5,313 nucleotides of DNA from Methanotrichaceae archaeon (GTDB lineage: Archaea > Halobacteriota > Methanosarcinia > Methanotrichales > Methanotrichaceae). Below, in pieces: positions 1-5,313 of the stretch. The DNA lies in the NCBI GenBank assembly GCA_013329455.1, contig DUKF01000224.1:1-5313 (forward strand), in the 5' to 3' direction. The translations under genes were made by a program, and so were the position numbers. Within the stretch, counting starts at the first letter, position 1. Each line of letters begins with the position of its first letter. Below the pieces are notes generated by a model that saw only the letters and a program-made list of their open reading frames with translations, ran no database searches and had not been told where the DNA came from.

Positions 1-53
1 AGCGGGGTGCGCTGTTTGACTAAGTCGTGGCATTCTCGTGAAGATGAGTTCGG

Positions 54-63
54 CCTTATAAGG
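54..63. repeat. Perfect 10-bp palindrome CCTTATAAGG
   Basis: CCTTATAAGG is its own reverse complement and has a TATA core. A near copy, CTCATAAGG, lies at 78-86, offset by 23 bp from CTTATAAGG at 55-63 (8 of 9 bases match), so the two would sit on about the same face of the helix. It could be a TATA element, a regulator site or chance. The palindrome and spacing are seen; any function is inference. Confidence 0.35.
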
Positions 64-70
64 GGTGTGC

Positions 71-90
71 TGATCCTCTCATAAGGATTA
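71..90 (+). other. Small hairpin in the leader
   Basis: Bases 71-77 (TGATCCT) pair with 84-90 (AGGATTA) across a 6-base loop, giving seven pairs including one G-T. The hairpin spans the TAA at 82-84 that closes one of the frames open from the left edge. No U-tract follows, so it is not a classic intrinsic terminator. It is short enough to arise by chance. Confidence 0.25.
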
Positions 91-182
91 TTCGACCGAA
101 AAGTTTGAACATAAGTGAAGTCACTCATCTCAAAGTGCAACAGCTTAACATCGATTCAAATTCGGATAAAAAAAAGCAGGAC

Positions 183-196
183 GGAAAATTTATGAA
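183..196 (+). promoter_or_regulatory. Candidate archaeal BRE/TATA promoter for the rml operon
   Basis: A purine-rich GGAAAA followed by TTTATGAA resembles the archaeal pair of a TFB-recognition element and a TATA box. Initiation about 25 bases downstream would fall near 215-222, leaving a leader of roughly 65-70 bases before the rmlC start at 286. This is pattern matching by eye. The palindrome at 54-63 and the segment around 97-112 are weaker alternatives, and the operon could also be transcribed from beyond the left edge. Confidence 0.3.
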
Positions 197-235
197 GATC
201 ATTGATGAACAAAACCGAAGAGGCCGGAACGCATC

Positions 236-280
236 ATGTCAGGCCAATCCCCTGATAGTTACGCCTCAATTGAAAGGTGA
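236..280 (+). other. Possible 14-codon upstream ORF coupled to rmlC
   Basis: An ATG at 236 opens a frame that encodes MSGQSPDSYASIER and stops with TGA at 278-280. That stop is part of the GGTGA ribosome-binding site of rmlC and lies 5 bases before its ATG. A GAGG at 220-223 sits 12 bases upstream of the ATG, further away than usual. The geometry would allow translational coupling, but a frame this short arises easily by chance, and the peptide resembles nothing I know. Confidence 0.2.
276..280 (+). promoter_or_regulatory. Ribosome-binding site that fixes the rmlC start
   Basis: GGTGA matches the GGAGGTGATC complement of the 16S rRNA 3' end and ends 5 bases before the ATG at 286. It overlaps the GTG at 277, which therefore cannot be the start served by this site. 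This places rmlC initiation at 286. Confidence 0.75.
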
Positions 281-285
281 CTTAC

Positions 286-843
286 ATGCCCTTCGAGTTT
301 AAACGGCTGGAAATTCCGGAGGCTATCTTGATAAAGCCGAAGGTATATGAAGACGATAGGGGTTTCTTTCTAGAGACATATAAAAAACAGGATATGGAGA
401 ATATCGGAATAAAGACAGAGTTCGTTCAGGACAACCACTCCAGGTCTGAACGGGGCGTTCTAAGAGGGCTACATTTCCAAAAAGAGCCGTATTCCCAGGC
501 AAAAATCGTCAGATGCGTCAGAGGCAAAATTTACGATGTTGCTGTGGATCTGAGAAAGAACTCGCCGACCTTTTCCAGATACTTGGGTTTAGTCCTCTCG
601 GAACAGAACAAACACCAGCTTTTCGTTCCAAGAGGGTGCGCTCATGGGTTTCTGGTCTTGAGCGACGTTGCCGAAGTCGTGTATAAAGTTGACAACGTTT
701 ACGCCCCAGAATATGAAGAGGGGCTGATCTGGAGCGATCCCGAGGTGGACGTATCATGGCCTCTCAACGATCTGATCATTTCAAAAAGAGACCGCTTCTG
801 GCCTACCTTGAAGGACCTGGCTCGGGAAGATAATCTGTTCTAG
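286..843 (+). CDS. rmlC: dTDP-4-dehydrorhamnose 3,5-epimerase (RmlC)
   Basis: This cytosolic cupin epimerises C3 and C5 of dTDP-4-keto-6-deoxyglucose, the third step of dTDP-L-rhamnose synthesis. At 185 aa it has the normal family length. Visible motifs are DDRGFFLE (23-30), QDNHSRS (48-54) and VLRGLHFQ (58-65), in which His63 aligns with the catalytic base. Lys73 follows in a QAKIVRC segment, with FDVAVDLR-like YDVAVDLR at 83-90. PRGCAHGF (115-122), the VVYK segment with Tyr133 (the likely general acid) and IWSDP (148-152) complete the set. Cys118 stands where Phe is more common before AHGF. The ATG at 286 is chosen over the GTG at 277 because GGTGA ends 5 bases before it and a TGA at 271-273 closes the frame just upstream. 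It is the first gene of the cluster, 28 bp before rmlA. Identification is firm. Confidence 0.96.
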   Translation: MPFEFKRLEIPEAILIKPKVYEDDRGFFLETYKKQDMENIGIKTEFVQDNHSRSERGVLRGLHFQKEPYSQAKIVRCVRGKIYDVAVDLRKNSPTFSRYLGLVLSEQNKHQLFVPRGCAHGFLVLSDVAEVVYKVDNVYAPEYEEGLIWSDPEVDVSWPLNDLIISKRDRFWPTLKDLAREDNLF

Positions 844-871
844 CTAAAATATAATATTACGAGGTCTTGCA

Positions 872-1927
872 ATGAAGGCGTTGATATTGTCCGGTGGGCA
901 CGGGAAAAGGCTGAGGCCTATAACTCACTCTCAACAGAAGCAGCTGATACCGATCGCCAATAAACCGGTCCTCTTCTACGCGATAGAGGACGTGATCGAA
1001 GCCGGTGCCGAAGATATAGGCATAATCGTCGGTCCAAATAAGGATCAAATCATCGAGACGGTCGGATCTCGGGAGTGGGATGCGAATATCGAGTTCATAT
1101 TCCAGGGCGATCCGGCAGGTTTGGCTCACACGATTCTAGTTGCCGAGGATTTTCTGGGCGATGAAGAGTTCATAATGTATCTCGGAGACAACGTCATAAA
1201 GGGCGGCATAACTCGTCATTCAGATGCCTTCAGGGATCTGGACCCTGACTCTCTCGTGCTTTTGACGGAGGTCGAGGAACCCCAGAGGTTCGGCGTCGCG
1301 GATCTGGATGAAGAAGGCAGAGTGAGGAAGCTGGTGGAGAAACCAAAGCTTCCCCCTTCCAACTATGCACTGGTGGGAATATACTTTTTCAAACCCTTGA
1401 TAATCGAAGCTTGTAAGAATATTGGGCCCTCTTGGCGTGGGGAGCTGGAGATTACGGACGCTATCCAGTGGTTGATAGATAACGGCCACCGTGTCGAGGC
1501 GTCCATCGTCGAGGGTTGGTGGAAAGACACGGGAAAAGCTGAGGATATCCTGGAGGCGAACCGGCTGATCCTCGACGAGATAATGCCTAAGAATGAAGGG
1601 GTAGTCAGAGATTCCAAGGTATTTGGGAGAGTTATCCTAGGAAAGGGCAGTATCATCGAGAACTCCACGGTAAAAGGGCCGTGTATCCTGGGCGATGGCT
1701 GTCGCATCACAAGGTCGTATATAGGCCCGTATACCTCCATCAACAATAACTGCGATATCGAAGGAACTGAAATCGAAGACAGCGTGATATTGGAAGAATG
1801 TTCGATATCGAATGCAGGCAGGATTATGGAGAGTCTCATAGGCAAGAACGTCAATATTCGGGAGAACGGGCGACGGCCGTTGGGACACAGGCTCGTAGTC
1901 GGAGACAACTCGGACATCGTGTTGTGA
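872..1927 (+). CDS. rmlA: Glucose-1-phosphate thymidylyltransferase, long form (RmlA)
   Basis: This enzyme joins dTTP and glucose-1-phosphate to give dTDP-glucose and pyrophosphate, the entry step to dTDP-rhamnose. The 351 aa match the long RmlA form: a nucleotidyltransferase domain (about 1-235) and a C-terminal left-handed beta-helix of hexapeptide repeats (about 240-350). Seen motifs are the loop SGGHGKRLRP (7-16), KQLIPIANKP (23-32), QGDPAGLAHTI (78-88), YLGDN with Asp106 (103-107), VEKPK (155-159), ELEITDA (191-197) and WWKDTGKAEDILEAN (216-230). The position after GHG is Lys12, where Thr is usual (GxGTRLRP); related transferases also vary here, so activity is still expected. GAGGT at 861-865 lies 6 bases before the ATG. 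The long type is known from archaea and some bacteria, including enzymes for secondary-metabolite sugars. A sugar-1-phosphate nucleotidyltransferase of other specificity is possible, but the rml neighbours make RmlA by far the best call. Confidence 0.94.
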   Translation: MKALILSGGHGKRLRPITHSQQKQLIPIANKPVLFYAIEDVIEAGAEDIGIIVGPNKDQIIETVGSREWDANIEFIFQGDPAGLAHTILVAEDFLGDEEFIMYLGDNVIKGGITRHSDAFRDLDPDSLVLLTEVEEPQRFGVADLDEEGRVRKLVEKPKLPPSNYALVGIYFFKPLIIEACKNIGPSWRGELEITDAIQWLIDNGHRVEASIVEGWWKDTGKAEDILEANRLILDEIMPKNEGVVRDSKVFGRVILGKGSIIENSTVKGPCILGDGCRITRSYIGPYTSINNNCDIEGTEIEDSVILEECSISNAGRIMESLIGKNVNIRENGRRPLGHRLVVGDNSDIVL

Positions 1928-1931
1928 TTTT

Positions 1932-2933
1932 ATGAAGGCGCTGGTTACAGGCGGATTGGGTTTTATCGGGAGCAACTTCGTTCGATACTATCTGGATGAG
2001 CATCGGGATGCCCAGATCATAAATTTAGATGCCCTCAAGTACGGGTCCGACCCGGAAAACGTGAAGAGCATGCAAGGCGATGAGAGGTACTCTTTTGTAA
2101 AGGGAGACATCACCGACTACGATCTGGTATCCAGGCTCGTCCGGGATGTGGATACGGTGGTGAATTTCGCAGCTGAGACTCATGTCGACAGGAGCATATC
2201 AGATCCCACCTCTTTTCTCGAGAGCAACGTGATGGGTGTGTTCACAATGCTGGAGGCCTTGAGAAAGTCCAATCCCGATGTCAGGCTGGTCCAGATCTCA
2301 ACGGATGAGGTTTACGGAGATACTTTAAAGGGCTCATTCACCGAAAGCGATCCGCTCAAGCCATCTTCCCCTTATTCTGCTAGCAAAGCCGCTTCAGATG
2401 TTTTCGTCCTGGCCTATGCCAGAACTTACGGTCTAAATGCCATGATTACCAGGTGCACCAACAACTATGGTCCATCTCAGTTTCCTGAAAAGCTCATACC
2501 AAAGACCATATTAAGAACTTTGATGCACCTGAAGATCCCCGTCTACGGAACGGGGAAGAACGTCAGGGACTGGATTTACGTCCGAGACCACTGCAAGGCA
2601 ATCGAGATGGTGATGGACTCAGGAGATCCAGGTGAAATATACAATATATCCTCTGGCGACGAGATGACGAATTTAGAGGTTGTGGGAAAGATCCTCGGTT
2701 GTATGGATAAAGATGAGACTGAGATTGAGTTCGTAGAGGACCGGCCAGGTCATGATTTGAGATACAGTCTCAATTCCTCGAAGATCAGGGCAGAGTTGGG
2801 ATGGCGTCCAGAGCACGACTTCAAAGAGGGGATAGAGGAGACGGTTAAGTGGTATCTCGAAAACGAAGATTGGTGGAGGCCGCTGGCCGATGATCGAGTT
2901 CTTCATCCCACCCCCTGGAAGCTGGAGTGGTAA
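1932..2933 (+). CDS. rmlB: dTDP-glucose 4,6-dehydratase (RmlB)
   Basis: This NAD-dependent extended short-chain dehydrogenase converts dTDP-glucose to dTDP-4-keto-6-deoxyglucose. The Rossmann motif GGLGFIGS is at 7-14, and NLDALKYGSDPENV (31-44) is the typical RmlB segment. AAETHVDRSI (80-89) follows. The dehydratase signature STDEVYG places Thr124, Asp125 and Glu126, and Tyr148 and Lys152 form YxxxK. TRCTNNYGP (173-181) and YGTGKNVRDWIYVRDHC (205-221) line the nucleotide-sugar pocket. The C-terminal WWRPLADDRVLHPTPW (314-329) is characteristic of one RmlB branch. The Asp-Glu pair after Thr separates it from plain 4-epimerases. Its 333 aa are normal for the family. Only 4 bp separate it from rmlA, and the rmlA stop codon sits in a GTGAT element just upstream of this ATG, which suggests translational coupling. 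Confidence 0.97.
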   Translation: MKALVTGGLGFIGSNFVRYYLDEHRDAQIINLDALKYGSDPENVKSMQGDERYSFVKGDITDYDLVSRLVRDVDTVVNFAAETHVDRSISDPTSFLESNVMGVFTMLEALRKSNPDVRLVQISTDEVYGDTLKGSFTESDPLKPSSPYSASKAASDVFVLAYARTYGLNAMITRCTNNYGPSQFPEKLIPKTILRTLMHLKIPVYGTGKNVRDWIYVRDHCKAIEMVMDSGDPGEIYNISSGDEMTNLEVVGKILGCMDKDETEIEFVEDRPGHDLRYSLNSSKIRAELGWRPEHDFKEGIEETVKWYLENEDWWRPLADDRVLHPTPWKLEW

Positions 2934-2936
2934 AAG

Positions 2937-3809
2937 ATGAGAGTATTCATAACGGGTGGAAGTGGCCTGTTGGGAAGCAAGCTCGCTGAGATCGCTGCAA
3001 GCAGGGGGCATGAGGTTTTCTCGGGATATTGCCACCATCTGCCAGAGATGGGCGAGAGGATCAAATTCGATCTGGCAAACCAGGATGAAATAAAAAATAA
3101 GATTCGCGAGGTGGTGCCAGACGTGGTGTTTCATACCGCCGCTTTAACTGACGTCGATAAGTGCGAGACCGATCGGGAGCTTGCCTTTAAGATAAACGTC
3201 CTGGGCACAGAATTAGTAGCAAAGTCCGCTGCAGAAGTTGGCGCCTTTGTGGTGTACGCATCGACAGATTACGTCTTTGATGGAAAGAGGGGGATGTACA
3301 AAGAGGATGACAGGACCGATCCCATAAACCATTATGGCCTCACAAAGCTTCTTGGGGAGAGGTTCTGCGACTGCATCGCCAGGACCTGTGTCATATATGG
3401 GGCAAGGCCTGCCAGCGGGAAGGTCAACTTCGCCCTGTGGCTGATCGAGAAGTTGAGAAGCGGAGAACCGGTCAAGATAGTGACAGATCAATACGTAACA
3501 CCTACTTTGAACACCAACCTAGCAGAAATGATGCTCGGAGCTGGGGAAAAGAGGATCGAAGGGATATACCACATGGCTGGCGCGACCAGAATATCTAGAT
3601 ATGGATTCGCATGTGAGCTTGCCAGGAGTTTTGGATTTGATGCAGGACTTGTGATCCCCTCAAAAATGAGCGATATGAGTTGGAACGCAAAAAGACCTGC
3701 AGATTCTTCCTTGGACACTTTCAAAGCTCAAAAGAGCTTGGAAGAGAGGCCTTACGACTTGAAGGAATCTTTGAGAGCTCTCAGAGAAGAGATCGAGTTG
3801 GCTTTTTAA
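2937..3809 (+). CDS. rmlD: dTDP-4-dehydrorhamnose reductase (RmlD)
   Basis: This enzyme performs the last step, the NAD(P)H-dependent reduction of dTDP-4-keto-L-rhamnose to dTDP-L-rhamnose. It is a 290-aa RmlD/MAT2B-type short-chain dehydrogenase. The coenzyme motif GGSGLLGS is at 7-14, and HTAALTDVDKCE (66-77) is a family hallmark. YASTDYVFDG (107-116) carries Thr110 and Asp111, and Tyr133 and Lys137 form YxxxK in NHYGLTKLLGE. VTDQYVTPT (182-190) and RPADSSLD (253-260) are further RmlD signatures. The start is supported by GGAGTGG at 2924-2930, 6 bases before the ATG and inside the 3' end of rmlB. The 3-bp gap to rmlB implies co-translation. Archaeal relatives are also seen in other sugar and methionine-adenosyltransferase contexts, but with rmlC, rmlA and rmlB adjacent the assignment is secure. 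Confidence 0.95.
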   Translation: MRVFITGGSGLLGSKLAEIAASRGHEVFSGYCHHLPEMGERIKFDLANQDEIKNKIREVVPDVVFHTAALTDVDKCETDRELAFKINVLGTELVAKSAAEVGAFVVYASTDYVFDGKRGMYKEDDRTDPINHYGLTKLLGERFCDCIARTCVIYGARPASGKVNFALWLIEKLRSGEPVKIVTDQYVTPTLNTNLAEMMLGAGEKRIEGIYHMAGATRISRYGFACELARSFGFDAGLVIPSKMSDMSWNAKRPADSSLDTFKAQKSLEERPYDLKESLRALREEIELAF

Positions 3810-3849
3810 AGATATCAAATGATTTAAACAATTTTTCGGAGGATTTATA
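3803..3849 (+). promoter_or_regulatory. AT-rich junction between rmlD and the epimerase gene
   Basis: This is the first real spacer after rmlC. It is strongly AT-rich and contains TTTTTAAAG (3803-3811), ATTTAAAC (3822-3829) and a T5 run (3831-3835). TTTTTAAAG could serve as a TATA box with initiation near 3830, giving a short leader that still includes the ribosome-binding site. The T runs could instead act as a weak archaeal oligo-T terminator for the rml genes. The sequence does not decide between a secondary promoter, partial termination or a simple operon spacer. Confidence 0.3.
3838..3844 (+). promoter_or_regulatory. Strong ribosome-binding site for a TTG start
   Basis: GGAGGAT is the closest match to the anti-Shine-Dalgarno complement at any start in the window. 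It ends 5 bases before the TTG at 3850. The only nearby ATG (3819) meets TAA after two codons, so this site decides the TTG start. Confidence 0.8.
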
Positions 3850-4764
3850 TTGAGCATACTTGTAACCGGCGGAGCGGGTTTCATAGGGTCGAACCTTGTG
3901 GAGCAACTGGTGGATTCAGGTCAGAAGGTCATCGTTTTGGACGATTTGAGCACGGGCAGCAGGGAGAACCTGAAGGGATTATCGGGAAGCGTTGAGATCA
4001 TCGAGTCCAGCTGTGAAAATTTGCTCGACCAGGAGATCAGCCCCAGCGCCATCTACCATCTTGGAATTCCCTCATCTTCACCGATGTATAAGAGAGACCC
4101 AATGTTGGTGGGCAAAGCGATAAACGGGCTGATCGCAGTTCTGGAGCTTGCAAAAAAGTCCGAATGCAGAGTTGTTTATGCCTCTACCTCCTCCCTGTAC
4201 AGCGGCCTTGTGCCCCCCCACAGAGAAGATATGGAGGCTTTGATATCAGACTATTATACCGAGGCCAGGGTCTCCATGGAGCGGATCGCCGAGCTTTATA
4301 AGAGGCTCTTTGGCGTAGATTCTGTGGGCATGAGGTTCTTCTCGGTGTACGGGCCCAGAGAGATGTCAAAAAAGCAGTATGCAAACATAGTCACCCAGTT
4401 CCTCTGGGAGATGATGGCAGGAAAGGCTCCCGTCATCTACGGAGATGGGAAACAAACTCGCGACTTCGTCTACGTCAAAGATGTGGTGCACGCGTTGATG
4501 TTGGCCATGAACTCAGACTATCATGGAGCTCTTAACGTCGGTACCGGAAAGAGCTACAGCTTCAACGAGGTGGTCGAAATCCTCGCGAAGAAGATGGATG
4601 TGGATATCGAGCCAGTACATGTTGAAAACCCAATCAAAAATTATGTTCGACATACTCTGGACGACACCTCCAAGGCCGAAAAGGTCCTCGGTTTTCAATC
4701 CCAGTACTCGCTACATGAAGGGATTGAGGAACTGATAAAATATTACGGCAAATCCACAGAATAA
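3850..4764 (+). CDS. NAD-dependent epimerase/dehydratase family protein with a YxxxR active-site motif
   Basis: This is an extended short-chain dehydrogenase of 304 aa, probably acting on a nucleotide sugar such as a UDP- or dTDP-hexose in the cytosol. The N-terminal GGAGFIGS (7-14) and the acidic VLDDLSTGSREN (29-40) indicate NAD binding. ASTSSLY (111-117) supplies Thr113/Ser114, then MRFFSVYGPR (161-170), GDGKQTRDFVYVKDVV (198-213) and LNVGTGKSYSFNEV (228-241) shape the sugar pocket as in GalE-like enzymes. Oddly, the catalytic YxxxK is Tyr136-x3-Arg140, and the usual HLAAQ segment reads HLGIPSSSPMYKRDP (70-84). From memory, similar archaeal proteins share both changes, so this may be a distinct subfamily rather than a dead enzyme. 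The start is TTG with a strong ribosome-binding site, and tandem TAA codons end the gene. A 4-epimerase, dehydratase or non-catalytic role are all open; specificity cannot be read from the sequence. Confidence 0.85.
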   Translation: MSILVTGGAGFIGSNLVEQLVDSGQKVIVLDDLSTGSRENLKGLSGSVEIIESSCENLLDQEISPSAIYHLGIPSSSPMYKRDPMLVGKAINGLIAVLELAKKSECRVVYASTSSLYSGLVPPHREDMEALISDYYTEARVSMERIAELYKRLFGVDSVGMRFFSVYGPREMSKKQYANIVTQFLWEMMAGKAPVIYGDGKQTRDFVYVKDVVHALMLAMNSDYHGALNVGTGKSYSFNEVVEILAKKMDVDIEPVHVENPIKNYVRHTLDDTSKAEKVLGFQSQYSLHEGIEELIKYYGKSTE

Positions 4765-4821
4765 TAACTCTTAAATGAATCCGAACCGTCTCATAGGGGC
4801 TTTGTGAGGCTGAGGGCTGAA
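4765..4821 (+). other. Spacer between the epimerase and glycosyltransferase genes
   Basis: This 57-bp gap has no clear TATA element, hairpin or oligo-T run beyond the tandem stop at 4762-4767. It contains GAGGG (4812-4816), 5 bases before the ATG at 4822, and AGGGG (4795-4799), 4 bases before a GTG at 4804 in the same frame. Either could start the glycosyltransferase; the ATG is preferred for its codon. Confidence 0.5.
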
Positions 4822-5313
4822 ATGAAAAAATGGTCAGAGAAGAGCCGCCGTGAGATTCGTCCGGGTATGATCAGCGTGGTAATCCCCAACTACAACGGGA
4901 GGCGTTACCTGGATGGATGCCTCTCCTCGCTATCGATTCAGACCTTCGGTAATTTCGAGATAATTCTGGTCGATAACGGATCCTTCGACGGAAGCGCGGA
5001 ATATGTGGAAAAGAGATTTCCGGGGGTCAGGATCGTCAAAAATGAAGAGAATTTGGGGTTTGCTGGAGGCGTCAACTCCGGCATAAGACGTGCCAGGGGA
5101 GAACGCATTCTAACTCTTAATAACGACACCAGAGCGGACAGGAATCTGATCAAGAGTCTGACGGAGGCAATGGATTCTGACGAGAAGGTGGGGATGTGCG
5201 CCTCCAAGATGCTCTTTTGCGATGGGAGGATAAACTCCACGGGGATATGTCTATCCAGGAGCGGTGCTGCTTGGGATAGAGGGATGGCCGAATTGGATCT
5301 CGGGCAGTACGAC
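4822..5313 (+). CDS. Family 2 glycosyltransferase, 3' end missing (rhamnosyltransferase-like)
   Basis: The frame stays open from 4822 to the right edge (164 codons, no stop), so the C-terminus is outside the window. It encodes a GT-A fold transferase, probably at the cytoplasmic face of the membrane, that moves a sugar from a nucleotide donor to a growing glycan. Visible motifs are ISVVIPNYNG (17-26), ILVDNGSFDGS (48-58; STDGS is more usual), NEENLGFAGGVNSGI (74-88) and LTLNNDT (97-103), whose Asn-Asp pair takes the place of the metal-binding DxD. NLGFAGGxN with LNNDT is typical of the COG1216 group, which includes rhamnosyltransferases such as WbbL. A short basic stretch precedes the domain. 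Starts at GTG 4804 or ATG 4867 are possible. The rml genes suggest rhamnose as donor, but this group is broad and donor specificity is inference. Confidence 0.9.
   Translation, partial: MKKWSEKSRREIRPGMISVVIPNYNGRRYLDGCLSSLSIQTFGNFEIILVDNGSFDGSAEYVEKRFPGVRIVKNEENLGFAGGVNSGIRRARGERILTLNNDTRADRNLIKSLTEAMDSDEKVGMCASKMLFCDGRINSTGICLSRSGAAWDRGMAELDLGQYD

Larger units (their letters stand above)
1..285. other. Non-coding leader upstream of rmlC
   Basis: I find no convincing gene in these 285 bases. Two short frames are open from the left edge: one ends with TAA at 21-23, the other with TAA at 82-84. Either could be the tail of an upstream gene, but neither shows a recognisable motif. Every frame on the + strand is broken well before rmlC except a TTG-initiated one at 105-302, whose translation looks non-protein-like and which overlaps rmlC. 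The stretch contains a 10-bp palindrome (54-63), a small hairpin (71-90), an A-rich run (168-175) and a candidate TATA element (186-196). It most likely holds the promoter and 5' untranslated region of the operon. Confidence 0.6.

Noticed and set aside
1..84. Possible C-terminal end of an upstream gene (TAA at 82-84, or TAA at 21-23 in another frame)
   Set aside because: Only 27 or 6 codons are visible, no motif is recognisable and the two frames compete, so it is not called as a gene.
114..125. Imperfect inverted repeat AGTGAAGTCACT
   Set aside because: It has 5-bp arms with a 2-base spacer and no partner copy nearby; easily expected by chance.
277..285. GTG at 277 as the rmlC start
   Set aside because: The GTG lies inside the GGTGA element that best serves the ATG at 286, and no other ribosome-binding site precedes it.
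105..302. 65-codon + strand frame starting at TTG in the leader
   Set aside because: It has no good ribosome-binding site, a low-complexity and non-protein-like composition, and overlaps the rmlC start in another frame. An inner ATG at 192 is no better supported.
844..858. AT-rich CTAAAATATAATATT between rmlC and rmlA as a promoter
   Set aside because: A TATA box here would place initiation inside rmlA, and the 28-bp gap with a good GAGGT site fits simple operon transcription.
1363..1917. 184-codon antisense frame opposite rmlA
   Set aside because: It lies wholly opposite a confidently identified gene, has no family motif and no operon logic; it is a codon-bias shadow. The same holds for the antisense frames at 1637-1975, 2673-3134 and 4938-5240.
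4523..4735. 70-codon + strand frame inside the epimerase gene
   Set aside because: It is an out-of-frame shadow of a gene with intact family motifs, with a Ser/Arg-rich composition typical of such shadows.
1..5313. CRISPR array, tRNA/rRNA gene, insertion sequence or defence system
   Set aside because: No regularly spaced repeats, structural RNA signatures, transposase motifs or terminal inverted repeats were seen on either strand.

Overview
The window carries a complete dTDP-L-rhamnose pathway in the order rmlC, rmlA, rmlB, rmlD. It is followed by an extended short-chain dehydrogenase (NDP-sugar epimerase-like) and the 5' part of a family 2 glycosyltransferase that runs off the right edge. 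All six genes are on the + strand and tightly packed: gaps are 28, 4, 3, 40 and 57 bp. This fits one transcription unit for cell-surface polysaccharide or glycoprotein glycan synthesis.

The source is probably a euryarchaeon, most likely a methanogen-like lineage; this is an inference from the sequence, not a database result. RmlA is the long form with a C-terminal left-handed beta-helix, and its N-terminus (SGGHG, KQLIPIANKP, FYAIED) resembles archaeal homologues as I remember them. RmlB has the long WWRPLAD...HPTPW tail. The ribosome-binding sites are GGTGA, GAGGT and GGAGGAT, and AGG/AGA (Arg) and ATA (Ile) codons are common. Base composition looks moderate and even across the genes, so nothing suggests a recent insertion. 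A bacterium with similar codon use cannot be excluded.

Layout: bases 1-285 hold no gene I can support. This leader contains a 10-bp palindrome, a small hairpin, a candidate TATA element near 186-196 and a 14-codon upstream ORF whose stop lies in the rmlC ribosome-binding site. Bases 286-3809 hold rmlCABD. Bases 3850-4764 hold the epimerase-like gene, which starts at TTG and has Arg in place of the usual catalytic-motif Lys (YxxxR). From 4822 to the end is the incomplete glycosyltransferase.

Function: RmlA makes dTDP-glucose, RmlB makes the 4-keto-6-deoxy intermediate, RmlC epimerises C3 and C5, and RmlD reduces the product to dTDP-L-rhamnose. The glycosyltransferase is a plausible user of that donor, and the epimerase may supply a second nucleotide sugar. 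No mobile element, CRISPR array, tRNA or rRNA was seen, and most of the window is a well-known pathway.
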